Positions 44,396 through 52,423 of a stretch of 64,000 bases of DNA are shown here, piece after piece. Under the pieces are notes generated by a model, which was given only the letters and a program-made list of their open reading frames with translations, did no database searches and had not been told where the DNA came from. The position numbers were made by a program, and so were the translations under genes. This DNA comes from Oscillatoria acuminata PCC 6304 (lineage in GTDB: Bacteria; Cyanobacteriota; Cyanobacteriia; Cyanobacteriales; Laspinemataceae), in NCBI RefSeq assembly GCF_000317105.1, contig NC_019693.1, positions 6,449,227 through 6,513,226 on the forward strand, in the 5' to 3' direction. Positions within the stretch are counted from its first letter, which is position 1; every line of letters starts with the position of its first letter.

Positions 44396-44435
44396 AAAAA
44401 ATCGGGAGACTGACCCGACTGAGGTCAATCTCCCT
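44396..44435 (-). terminator. Rho-independent terminator after the DUF4335 gene
   Basis: On the minus strand GGGAGATTGACC pairs (with G-U) with GGTCAGTCTCCC across a short loop, followed by GATTTTTT. It starts about 30 bases past the stop at 44465. Confidence 0.75.
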
Positions 44436-44464
44436 ATTTCAAAATAACCCTTAATTATCCCAAA

Positions 44465-46336
44465 TTATTGGGCAAAAGTCAAGACCCGACCATCGGGTTC
44501 TAGGACTACCCGAATTTGTAGAGACTGGGCCTCGGGTAAGGGCGAGACAAATGGAGTCCCTTGCAACGGTACACCACTAATATCGATGTGGGTTCCCGAG
44601 GCAATTCCGAGAGGGACGATTTGCTGAATCGAACCATCGGGATTGAGGGTGAGGACATATTCCAACTTGTCGTTAAACCCTTCGGGGGGTTGCCAGGTGT
44701 TTTGGAAATAACTCTTGGCTTCTGCGAGTTGGGGCGGGTCCTCAAAGATGGATTGACTCCGGGTGGCACTTTCCAACGGGACATCCCCTGCACTCGATTC
44801 GGACTCGGGTAAATCAGTCGGAGGTGCTTTTAGGGCGATCGCATCAATCCCTTCTGCTTCCGATATCAGACTCTCCTCCGTTGCTTCTGGGACCCCTGCC
44901 AAGGAATCTAGGCTCACATTGGGCAGGGGAGGCGGGGCATCATCCAATGGGGACCGATTCCGATTGGGCGATGCTGGGGCGGGATTGCCTTCTGGGCGGG
45001 TTTCTGGAGAAGAAGCAGGTTGGGTTGGTGCCGGAGTCGGAACCCGTTCCGGCGTCTGTTGCATCGGGGGGAAACTCGGTTGCGGTGCAGGGGTAGAATT
45101 TCCTCTTTGTGACATCAAGGTATCCCAATCCGGGGGTTCTGGGATGGGGTCATCTGCGAGGGAGGGCATCGGACGCATGGGGGGAATCGGGTCCGAATCG
45201 TCGGGAACAACTTCTAACTCGACTTGGGGGCGTTGGGGGCGTTGTGAAGCCGGTGGCAGCTGCAAACCACTCTGCCGCCCTTCAGGCAGGGGTCTGGGTG
45301 TGGAGGCAACCGGAGGTGCTGCCACGGGCGGCGATGCCGGTGGGGGACTGGTTGGTGCAGTTTGGGGTGCAGGAGGAGGAGTTGTCTGACCCACGGGAGG
45401 CGCTGCGGGAGGCACCGGAGGCGAAGTGGGGGCATTGGGGGGTAAGGCGGAAGGCTGTTGACCGTTCGGGGGGGTCTGGACGCCGTTTTGGGCCGGATTT
45501 GCCCCGGGAGGAAGCGTTTGTGGGGGAACGACTGGGGGAGGAACGGGGGCTACATTCTGCTCAGGGAAGGGTTCTGCTGGGCTTTGAGCCACAGTAGGTG
45601 TGTCCACTTCTGTAGCGGGATTGAGCAGTTTGACCAGGGAGGCACTGACGCCGACGGTAAAGAGGGCCATTGCCGCGATCGCCAGCCAAGGGGGAGTCTT
45701 GGACAATCCAGCGACTCCGCCTAAGTTCGGTAAGGCGATCGCATCCGCTGCCGCAGAATCTAGGGCCGTGGCGAGGTCAAATAATTGCAACGTTCCCAAA
45801 TTGACCACCGGACCAGATTCTGGGGTGGCGAGTTCACCGAAATGTAACTCATGCGCCAGTAACCCCCGAGGTTTTAAATAAATACCCAGAACAGGTTCAG
45901 GGGGTTGAGAATTCCAAGAGACTTGATCCGGTGGGGGAGAGGGGAAACCCGCCAACGGTTTTTCCTCTAGGGTTGGGTGAGGAGATTGTAAGCGCGTGGT
46001 GGGTTCTGTAATTGCTGTGGGGATTTCCGACTGTGTAGCGGTGGCGTCAGCTTCTGCAGCAAAATAAGTGGCATTGAGGCGTTGGGGCGACTCCTGCAAA
46101 AAGCCCTGGACATAAGTTGTGACGGCATGAGACAAGGCATCCAGTGCTCGGGCGTCGCCGCGAATGGTCACTTGTTGTTCCTCGGGCAATTGCGGGGCAT
46201 CAAAACTAAGTTGAAACCGCAATTGTTTAAGGACAGGTTTGCCCATCCACTTGGAAAGAGGGGAGCTTTTTGCCACAATCTCTAGGGTGCAAGTGGGGGG
46301 CGTGTACCTTCGCATAACAGAATTGAACGATGGCAT
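44465..46336 (-). CDS. DUF4335 domain protein with Pro-rich region
   Basis: 623 aa from ATG 46336; the frame is open further upstream. The N-terminus (VMRRYTPPTCTLEIVAKSSP, then LRFQLSFDAPQ) matches the cyanobacterial DUF4335 family. A single membrane segment (PWLAIAAMALFTVGVSASLV) is at about residue 230. A 220-residue Pro-rich, low-complexity stretch follows, then a C-terminal globular part (PPEGFNDKLEYVLTLNPDG). Function unknown; the DUF3038 gene next to it (37-bp gap) is a known partner by neighbourhood as I recall. Suggests a membrane-anchored two-protein unit. Confidence 0.75.
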   Translation of the reverse strand: MPSFNSVMRRYTPPTCTLEIVAKSSPLSKWMGKPVLKQLRFQLSFDAPQLPEEQQVTIRGDARALDALSHAVTTYVQGFLQESPQRLNATYFAAEADATATQSEIPTAITEPTTRLQSPHPTLEEKPLAGFPSPPPDQVSWNSQPPEPVLGIYLKPRGLLAHELHFGELATPESGPVVNLGTLQLFDLATALDSAAADAIALPNLGGVAGLSKTPPWLAIAAMALFTVGVSASLVKLLNPATEVDTPTVAQSPAEPFPEQNVAPVPPPVVPPQTLPPGANPAQNGVQTPPNGQQPSALPPNAPTSPPVPPAAPPVGQTTPPPAPQTAPTSPPPASPPVAAPPVASTPRPLPEGRQSGLQLPPASQRPQRPQVELEVVPDDSDPIPPMRPMPSLADDPIPEPPDWDTLMSQRGNSTPAPQPSFPPMQQTPERVPTPAPTQPASSPETRPEGNPAPASPNRNRSPLDDAPPPLPNVSLDSLAGVPEATEESLISEAEGIDAIALKAPPTDLPESESSAGDVPLESATRSQSIFEDPPQLAEAKSYFQNTWQPPEGFNDKLEYVLTLNPDGSIQQIVPLGIASGTHIDISGVPLQGTPFVSPLPEAQSLQIRVVLEPDGRVLTFAQ

Positions 46337-46373
46337 GAGAAAATTTTGAGGGGGTATAGTGCTTAATGAATGG

Positions 46374-47012
46374 TTAACGAGTGACTGAGCGATCGAGCAA
46401 AGCCAACCATAGCCGCCGATGACCGCTAGGACCGCTGTAGAAGAGTAAATCAATCAGCAGTTTGAGGGCTAAGTGAGTCAGCAAGTCCGGGGAGGTGGTG
46501 TCTCCATCTTCCATGCGTTCTTGGTAGGTGTTGCAAAAGGTATCAATAAAGTCGCCTAATATAGACGCTTCATGAGGGGGGCGGTTTTGTTCCGCAAGCT
46601 GTTCCAGGAGGGCCACGGCACGGCGGATTAGTTCGTGGTGGGTTTTAGCCAAGTGACAAATAATCATCACCAGCGATCGCGCTTCCTCCACATCCAGCTT
46701 TTTGCGGCCCCCCTGACTCTTGCGGATGGGATTCGACTGGCGCAGTCGCCACAATGAGACGCGATCGGCCACCACCGATTCGAGTCCCAACTCCTCTGCT
46801 GTTCGCAAAATGGCTTCCGAACCAATGTCCGCCAAGCATTCCAGGGCCAGCAAGACTAAATCTAACTGAGTTTTGATGTTATCCAACTGTGCCGGGGTCG
46901 GTGCATTCACACCCACTACTTCCTCCCAAGGTGGAGAAGCAGCGATCGGTGCCGCTTTGTTCGCAACACCGTTAGGTTGACCCGGGGGAGCTAATTTTAG
47001 GGTCTGGCGCAT
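46374..47012 (-). CDS. DUF3038 domain protein
   Basis: 212 aa. All-helical sequence: QLDNIKTQLDLVLLALECLA, LRTAEELGLESVVADRVSLW, EARSLVMIICHLAKTHHELI and LLTHLALKLLIDLLFYSG. It matches the cyanobacterial DUF3038 family, of unknown function. It lies directly upstream of DUF4335 on the same strand and downstream of mutS2, but a 350-bp repeat-filled spacer separates it from mutS2. Confidence 0.75.
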   Translation of the reverse strand: MRQTLKLAPPGQPNGVANKAAPIAASPPWEEVVGVNAPTPAQLDNIKTQLDLVLLALECLADIGSEAILRTAEELGLESVVADRVSLWRLRQSNPIRKSQGGRKKLDVEEARSLVMIICHLAKTHHELIRRAVALLEQLAEQNRPPHEASILGDFIDTFCNTYQERMEDGDTTSPDLLTHLALKLLIDLLFYSGPSGHRRLWLALLDRSVTR

Positions 47013-47040
47013 CGTGAACCTCTGTGGGTGGGGTTGGGAA

Positions 47041-47358
47041 GGGTGGGGGAGATGGGGGAGATGGGGAGGATGGGGGAGATGGGGAGGATGGGGGAGATGG
47101 GGGAGATTGTTTGTAGTAACGACTTCAGTCGTTATTCAAGTGTGATGGCGTCCGCCATGACACTTCCCCTTCTGGGATTAACCACCTGTTTGGGGACTGG
47201 GGCGATCGCCTGCGATAGGCGTGACTTGGCCGGGGCCAAGTCACGCGGTAACGACTGAAGTCGTTACTACGAACAGGAACCCGATCCTCCCGATCCTCCC
47301 TATCCTCCCCATCTCCCCTATCTCCCCTATCTCCCCTATCTTCACCCATCCCCCATCC
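47041..47358. repeat. Inverted pair of compound repeats between mutS2 and DUF3038 genes
   Basis: Left arm: a (GGGGGAGATGGGGAGGAT)-type tract (47041-47107), then TTTGTAGT and AACGACTTCAGTCGTT (47118-47133). Right arm: AACGACTGAAGTCGTT (47250-47265), then ACTACGAAC and a CCTCCC/ATCTCCCC tract to about 47358. The two arms are mirror images. The middle holds the hairpins GTGATGGCG/GCCATGACAC and GTGACTTGGCC/GGCCAAGTCAC. No gene is present. Confidence 0.8.
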
Positions 47359-47364
47359 CATTCC

Positions 47365-49791
47365 CTATTTAAGATACGCAATTGTAACACCGGAACCGCC
47401 CTCATTTTGAGGGGCGAGTTCGTAGTGACTAATTTGGGGATGTTGTTTCAAGAACTCCTGCACTCCTTGGCGCAATTTACCCGTTCCTTTGCCATGAACA
47501 ATCCACAACGCACCGCCTAGGGGAATTTGTTGCCCGATCGCCTGTTCTAATTCCATTTCCGCATCGGCAACTCTGGCCCCTCGGATATCCAGGTTATTTC
47601 TGGAAGTCCGGACGATAGGGGCTTGGGTTGCAACTTTTTCCGTCGCTGCCTCTGCTGCTGGGGAAACTTTGGTGGTTTGGGTGGCGGCTGGTTTTTTGGG
47701 TGGGAGTTCCACTTTTTGACCATCCAGGGATTCAATTTCTGTAATCCCGATGGTCATTTTCATCAGTCCAAAGCGCACCGTCACCTCCAAATCCCCTTCC
47801 CCCACTGCCAGCACTTCGCCGGTTTGTCCAATTTGGGGAATCCGCACCCGATCGCCTGCTTTGGGACGAAATCCCGGTTTCGGTTTGGCGACTTTTTGCT
47901 GCCTGGACGGCAGATGTTTTTCGGCAATTCCCTGTAAGTCCTGGGTTGCTTGATTGGCATCTTGTCCGGTGACGTTCCCTTGTTGCAAGCGGCGAATCAC
48001 TTGGGCAATTTCTTGCTTGGCAACGGCGATCGCCTCTGCAACCGCTTGTTCTTGGGACTGTTGGAGTTGCCGTTCCCGTTCTTTCAAGGATTTTGCTTTA
48101 TCCGCAACTTCCCGATACAGGCGTTCGGTTTCTCCCAGCAATTGTCCCGCTTCTTGGGCCTTGGTTTCCTGCTGTTTGCGTTGATTTTCCAATCCAGCAA
48201 TCACCCGATCTACGTCTTGGGTGCCGGTGGGTGCGACTAAATTCGCTGCCTGATCCACAATTTCAGAGGTTAACCCCAGACGGCGCGCAATGGTTAAGGC
48301 ATTAGAACGCCCGGGAATCCCCCAGAGTAAGCGATAGGTGGGTTGTAAGGTGGCTTCATCAAACTCTACCGAGGCATTTTCAAAGCGATCGTCTTCATAT
48401 TTGAGGGCCTTGAGTTCGCCATAGTGGGTGGTGGCGATGGTTAACTGGGAGCAATCTGCTAGATGATGCAACAGGGCGATCGCCAAGGCACTGCCTTCGG
48501 TGGGGTCGGTTCCGGCCCCTACTTCATCCAGTAACACCAGGGAGTCTGGGGTACAACTCCCTAAAATCCTGCTAATCCGGCGAATATGGCCGGAAAAGGT
48601 GGAAAGGCTTTGTTCTAGGGACTGTTCGTCTCCGATATCCGCCAGTACAAAGTCAAACCAAGGCAGTTCCACAGGGACTTTGGCGGGGATGAATAACCCG
48701 ACTTTCGCCATGAGTATCCCTAACCCCAAGGTTTTCAGGGTGACGGTTTTTCCCCCGGTGTTGGGTCCGGTAATGGCAACGACCTTAATTTGAGGTTGGA
48801 CAATTAAATCAATGGGAACCACCGCATTTCCCTGTTCATGCTGTTGTTGCCAGATCAGCAGGGGATGGCGCAGTTGCCGCAGGGTAATGGTTTGGCCCTC
48901 TTCCCCTCGGTTAATAAAGGTGGGGGGGTTGGCATTTAACCAGTAACTGTACCGGGCACGGGCGGTTGCCAAGTCGAGGATGGTGACGATCGCCAATAAT
49001 CGTTCTAAATCTTCGACAACTTCGGTAATTTTGGCGGTTAATGCCCGCAAAATTGCCTCTTCTTCGGCTTTTTCCTCCCGCAGTAGGACGCGGGCTTTGT
49101 TGTTCAGTTCAACGACGCTATGGGGTTCTACATAGAGGGTAGCGCCACTCATGGAACTATCGTGAACGATGCCGGGAATGGCATCTTTTTGGGGAGATTT
49201 CACGGGGATCACAAAGCGATCGCTCCGTTTGGTGATCAGTTGTTCTTGAACAGCGTTGCTATGCCGTTGCAAGATACTCTGCAATTTCTGATAAATCTGG
49301 TCGCGGACGGTACGCTGACGCTGGCGAATTTCCCCTAACCGGGTGCTGGCGCGATCGGCGACTTGAGCGCGATCGTCGATACAGCGATGGATTTCTTGTT
49401 CGATTTCGGGATAGGTTCGCAGATCGGCAACCAGACGGTTGAGGACGGACAATTGGGGATGATCGTCGATGGTGCGTCGCAGTTGTCTGGCACCGGAGAG
49501 GGTGGTGGCGATCGCCAGCAGTTCCTCGGCAGATAAGATGCCATGCAAGTCCGCCCGTTCTAAGGAGTCCCCAATATCATGGATACCATCAAAGGACAGG
49601 GTAGTGAGTCCCTGATTTTCTAATTCATAAACTTCTTGGGTTTGAGCAAGCAGCACCAGTGTCTGCTCCAACGTATCAGGAATTTGGAGGTCACCGGCAG
49701 CCATTGCTCCCAGCTTGGTCCCAGCAAATGTTGCTAGGTGCTGGCACAGGCGCGGCCATTCTAGGAGTTCTAAGGTCTCAGACTGAATCAA
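47365..49791 (-). CDS. mutS2: Endonuclease MutS2
   Basis: 808 aa from TTG 49791. Normal MutS2 begins IQSETLELLEWPRL, right after this TTG, and the upstream in-frame part only translates the tandem tract (LPISPISPI). Core: ATPase Walker A GPNTGGKT at about 342-349; DIGDEQSLEQSLSTF; Walker B LLDEVGAGTDPTEGSALA. A long coiled coil (QQETKAQEAGQLLGETERL) follows, then KOW-like and C-terminal Smr nuclease domains (LDIRGARVADAEM and GKGTGKLRQGVQ). MutS2 suppresses recombination or rescues collided ribosomes in bacteria; it lacks the mismatch-binding domain of MutS. Confidence 0.95.
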   Translation of the reverse strand: MIQSETLELLEWPRLCQHLATFAGTKLGAMAAGDLQIPDTLEQTLVLLAQTQEVYELENQGLTTLSFDGIHDIGDSLERADLHGILSAEELLAIATTLSGARQLRRTIDDHPQLSVLNRLVADLRTYPEIEQEIHRCIDDRAQVADRASTRLGEIRQRQRTVRDQIYQKLQSILQRHSNAVQEQLITKRSDRFVIPVKSPQKDAIPGIVHDSSMSGATLYVEPHSVVELNNKARVLLREEKAEEEAILRALTAKITEVVEDLERLLAIVTILDLATARARYSYWLNANPPTFINRGEEGQTITLRQLRHPLLIWQQQHEQGNAVVPIDLIVQPQIKVVAITGPNTGGKTVTLKTLGLGILMAKVGLFIPAKVPVELPWFDFVLADIGDEQSLEQSLSTFSGHIRRISRILGSCTPDSLVLLDEVGAGTDPTEGSALAIALLHHLADCSQLTIATTHYGELKALKYEDDRFENASVEFDEATLQPTYRLLWGIPGRSNALTIARRLGLTSEIVDQAANLVAPTGTQDVDRVIAGLENQRKQQETKAQEAGQLLGETERLYREVADKAKSLKERERQLQQSQEQAVAEAIAVAKQEIAQVIRRLQQGNVTGQDANQATQDLQGIAEKHLPSRQQKVAKPKPGFRPKAGDRVRIPQIGQTGEVLAVGEGDLEVTVRFGLMKMTIGITEIESLDGQKVELPPKKPAATQTTKVSPAAEAATEKVATQAPIVRTSRNNLDIRGARVADAEMELEQAIGQQIPLGGALWIVHGKGTGKLRQGVQEFLKQHPQISHYELAPQNEGGSGVTIAYLK

Positions 49792-49842
49792 TGCTTCAAA
49801 GCTAAATAGGAACTTGGGGGATTTATATCCTAATCGTAGCTT

Positions 49843-49945
49843 AGGGAGGATGGGGAGGATGGGGGAGATGGGGAGGATGGGGGAGATGGGGGAGATGGGG
49901 AGCATGGGGGAGATGCTGATGTTTGTAGTAACGACTTTAGTCGTT
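49843..49945. repeat. Compound repeat: (GGGGGAGAT) tract plus AACGACTTTAGTCGTT
   Basis: A tandem tract of GGGGAGGAT and GGGGGAGAT units (49843-49915) joins the palindrome AACGACTTTAGTCGTT (49930-49945) through GTTTGTAGT. Same architecture as at 16563 and 47041-47358. It lies in the 5' leader of mutS2. Confidence 0.75.
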
Positions 49946-49947
49946 GC

Positions 49948-49977
49948 TGTAGAGGCGATTCGCGAATCGCCTCTACA
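49948..49977. repeat. Perfect 30-bp palindrome TGTAGAGGCGATTCG and complement
   Basis: TGTAGAGGCGATTCG is followed at once by its reverse complement, with no loop. It adjoins the compound repeat at 49843-49945. A related hairpin arm (TGTAGAGGCGATTCG) occurs in the element at 10076. Confidence 0.75.
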
Positions 49978-49989
49978 TTTTTGTCTAGT

Positions 49990-50196
49990 TCACCTGAGTG
50001 CGGAGGTATGGACTGGAGAGGGTTGCCGGACTCTGCTGCTTTTTTGGGGTCTAGCGCCAAAGGATTCGTTTAAGAGGGTTTCAAGTTCGGCTAGGGGGTC
50101 GCCTTCGATGCCTTCAAACATGGAATTGAGGGCTTTTTGATCGCGATCGTTGAAGGGGAGGAAGGAGGGGTTGAAACCGTAGCTTAAGGTTGCCAT
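49990..50196 (-). CDS. Small hypothetical protein
   Basis: 68 aa from ATG 50196, with GGAGATAT upstream. Sequence: MATLSYGFNPSFLPFNDRDQ, then a Leu/Glu-rich middle (GDPLAELETLLNES) and a basic tail. No recognised domain. The start signal is good, but the gene could be spurious. Confidence 0.4.
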   Translation of the reverse strand: MATLSYGFNPSFLPFNDRDQKALNSMFEGIEGDPLAELETLLNESFGARPQKSSRVRQPSPVHTSALR

Positions 50197-50408
50197 TACT
50201 ATATCTCCGCTAATTGCTGTTTAAAGTTTTCATGAATTCTTGAATCTCATTTATAAAGATATGATAAAGTTACCCCGGAATGCTTCCGTGAAACCACCCA
50301 ACTTTATTTAGGAAAAACTTTTTAGGGACTTCGTAAAACTTCATAACAGCCGAATCATCGGTGATTCGTCCAAAAACAGGAGAAATCACCGATGACTCCT
50401 CAATAAAT

Positions 50409-51113
50409 TCACTGAAAAATGTCACTCAGTCGTTGTTGCAGCAGTAGGGGAAATTGGGCGTAGTATCTCTGGTTGAGGGGGGAGGGATGAGGGAGTGGGA
50501 GTAAGGTGATGGGACGCTGATGGAGATTACCTTGAGAATCTGTAGCCTGAAGGGTAATGGGTTGGCTAGAACTGTAGCGATCGCCACGTTGAAAAAATTC
50601 TTTCAGGGTCCCTTTTGGGGCGTAGGGGGTAAACCAGTCAAAGGCATCATTTCCGAGGGTGATGATGCGATCGCCTTGCCAATGGCAGACGAGAAGGCGC
50701 TCAATATAGGGCCGGAAACGCTGTTTAACCGCTGTACTATAGGCTTTATTTCCGGGGGGTTTGTAGGGGACTGTATTGGTCAGTAAAACCTGATTTAGGA
50801 CCTTTTCTAGTTCAGTTTTATCCGTGGACTCGGTGTTAAAAAGAGTCCGATAAAGTCCTTTGCGAACTAGGGAACCTGCTGCACCATATAACGGTTGCCG
50901 ATTGGCGACTTCATCTTTCCCCAAATCTCGGCCAAAAACGCATAACGGACTTTGCAAATTCCCGGCATAGAGAATCGGTTGAGTCGGTTCGGCATTGGCT
51001 TTTTGATAAATGGGTTCATCAATGGGAAATTCAGCCCGGTTTGCTTCTTCCTGAATTTCATCAATTAACGTTTGAATCTCTAACATGACAGTAACGACGG
51101 ACTGGATTAACAT
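50409..51113 (-). CDS. Uracil-DNA-glycosylase-superfamily protein
   Basis: 234 aa; ATG 51086 is an alternative start. FGRDLGKDEVANRQPLYGAA is a motif-I-like region, LLTNTVPYKPPGNKAYS a central strand, and LLPLPHPSPLNQRYYAQFP the C-terminal His loop (HPSP). These match the UDG superfamily (family 4/5-like) that removes uracil from DNA. The four cysteines that bind the iron-sulfur cluster of family 4 are not apparent, so it may be a cluster-less member. The motif I sequence GRDLGKDE differs from the usual GEGPG form. Confidence 0.75.
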   Translation of the reverse strand: MLIQSVVTVMLEIQTLIDEIQEEANRAEFPIDEPIYQKANAEPTQPILYAGNLQSPLCVFGRDLGKDEVANRQPLYGAAGSLVRKGLYRTLFNTESTDKTELEKVLNQVLLTNTVPYKPPGNKAYSTAVKQRFRPYIERLLVCHWQGDRIITLGNDAFDWFTPYAPKGTLKEFFQRGDRYSSSQPITLQATDSQGNLHQRPITLLPLPHPSPLNQRYYAQFPLLLQQRLSDIFQ

Positions 51114-51200
51114 CGCTTACGTTACCGCATTTTGCTCCCCTTGACTCATTCCGGTGTGAAGTTTCGCTCTTTTGGGCCACGGTAATCCTCGGGGGATTTG

Positions 51201-51704
51201 TTAGATTAATTGATAGGCTAAATCCGGGGTTTTCACTGGCTCATTTATCATTTGAAACCGAATGGTAGAAGCTGCCCAATTTTTGAAGTCGGGGGCTAAT
51301 CGAACCAATTTTTGCATGATTTCATCATTGACCCATAAGATAACGGGAAAGGCGAAATCTTTGCGAAAATCATCCCGGACAAAGTTGGTCGCGGTCAGTA
51401 ATTGTTCAATAGAAATAACAGATTCTAATCCTAAAATCATTAAAGCATTGGGCTGTTTATTTTGCAGGGTTTGTTGCACGGTCGTGTAGAGGGTTTTGAC
51501 CGAGGGCTGCAAAGATAGCTGGTAAATCTCTCCGGACAAATTAATCGCTAATTGCTTGACGAGTTGCGATCGCATGGAAACAGAATTACAGCAAGCCAGA
51601 ATTAAACAAAATTGACCTTGTGACATAGAAATCGCTCGGTCTAATCGTTTCAGGGATAAGGAGTGAGGATGATCGGTTTCATCGGAGGAATACAGGTCTA
51701 TCAT
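51201..51704 (-). pseudogene. Short STAND/TPR-type N-terminal protein, possibly truncated
   Basis: 167 aa. It opens LKRLDRAISMSQGQFCLILA and ends ALMILGLESVISIEQLLTAT, FPVILWVNDEIMQKL and LAPDFKNWAASTIRF. This matches, from memory, the N-terminal segment of large cyanobacterial ATPase-TPR proteins that continue for several hundred residues. Here the frame stops after TPDLAYQLI with no trace of the rest, so it is either a remnant or a stand-alone version. The sequence has no frameshift inside. Confidence 0.5.
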
Positions 51705-52367
51705 GGTCTATATCCTAAATTTTTTTATGATATTCAGAGGGTTTCCTCAGTTGGCATCAGGGCGGGTCTCGGGAGGGTCGATGGCGATGGACCCCTGGGC
51801 GATCGCCCTATTGATAGCCACCCCACCCCTCTACCGGGGTGAGCGCGATTGCTAATTAGGGACAAATCGGGGCGATCGCCGCCTGGGAGGGGCAGTCGCT
51901 CGTTCCGAGGAGTGAGTCCTGGAAAATCCTTTCGGCAAATTGGGTGGATTGCACCTTAGCCTGAAGGGTCAAGGGAATAGCTAATCATACTAATGTTTCT
52001 ATAGAAGTATATTCCATTTTTCTTCAAAAAAGGTTAAAATTTTCTAACAATTTGCTGAGTTCGGTTAAGATTTCACTCTCTGGGTCAATCTAAACGCGCC
52101 CAAGACGCAGCAAATCTGTCTAAAGTTCCATCCTCCTTGGGGTCTAAACGTTAGATTTGCGATAACCTTGAGAGAATTGAGGTGACTTAACCCCGCAGAG
52201 GAGAAACTTCTCCCCTGAAATCTGAGAGGGTGAAAGAGTTAATATACAAGGTTTTCAGGGATTTGTGTCCGGAGTCAAAACCCAAGTTCGGATAGAACAA
52301 AATATTAACAATTCATCATAGTAGGGTGAGTAATTGCTCCAAGCATCCCCCACTGGAGAGAACCCAT
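51705..52367. other. Intergenic stretch, no gene recognised
   Basis: About 660 bp between the truncated gene and the hybrid kinase. No coding pattern, tRNA or clear hairpin. AT-rich around 52000-52080, where a promoter for the minus-strand fragment could lie. Confidence 0.5.
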
Positions 52368-52416
52368 CCAATGACCAATAACCAATGACCAATAACCAAT
52401 GACCAATAACCAATGA
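52368..52416 (-). repeat. Heptanucleotide tandem repeat (CCAATGA/CCAATAA)n
   Basis: Seven units of seven bases alternating CCAATGA and CCAATAA. Reverse complement of the TCATTGG heptad at 3743-3782. Ends eight bases before the stop of the large kinase gene, on its downstream side. Confidence 0.85.
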
Positions 52417-52423
52417 AGCAAAA

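Noticed and set aside
44763-45389. 208-aa plus-strand frame inside the DUF4335 gene
   Set aside because: It is the antisense of the Pro-rich segment (Gly/Ser-rich translation).
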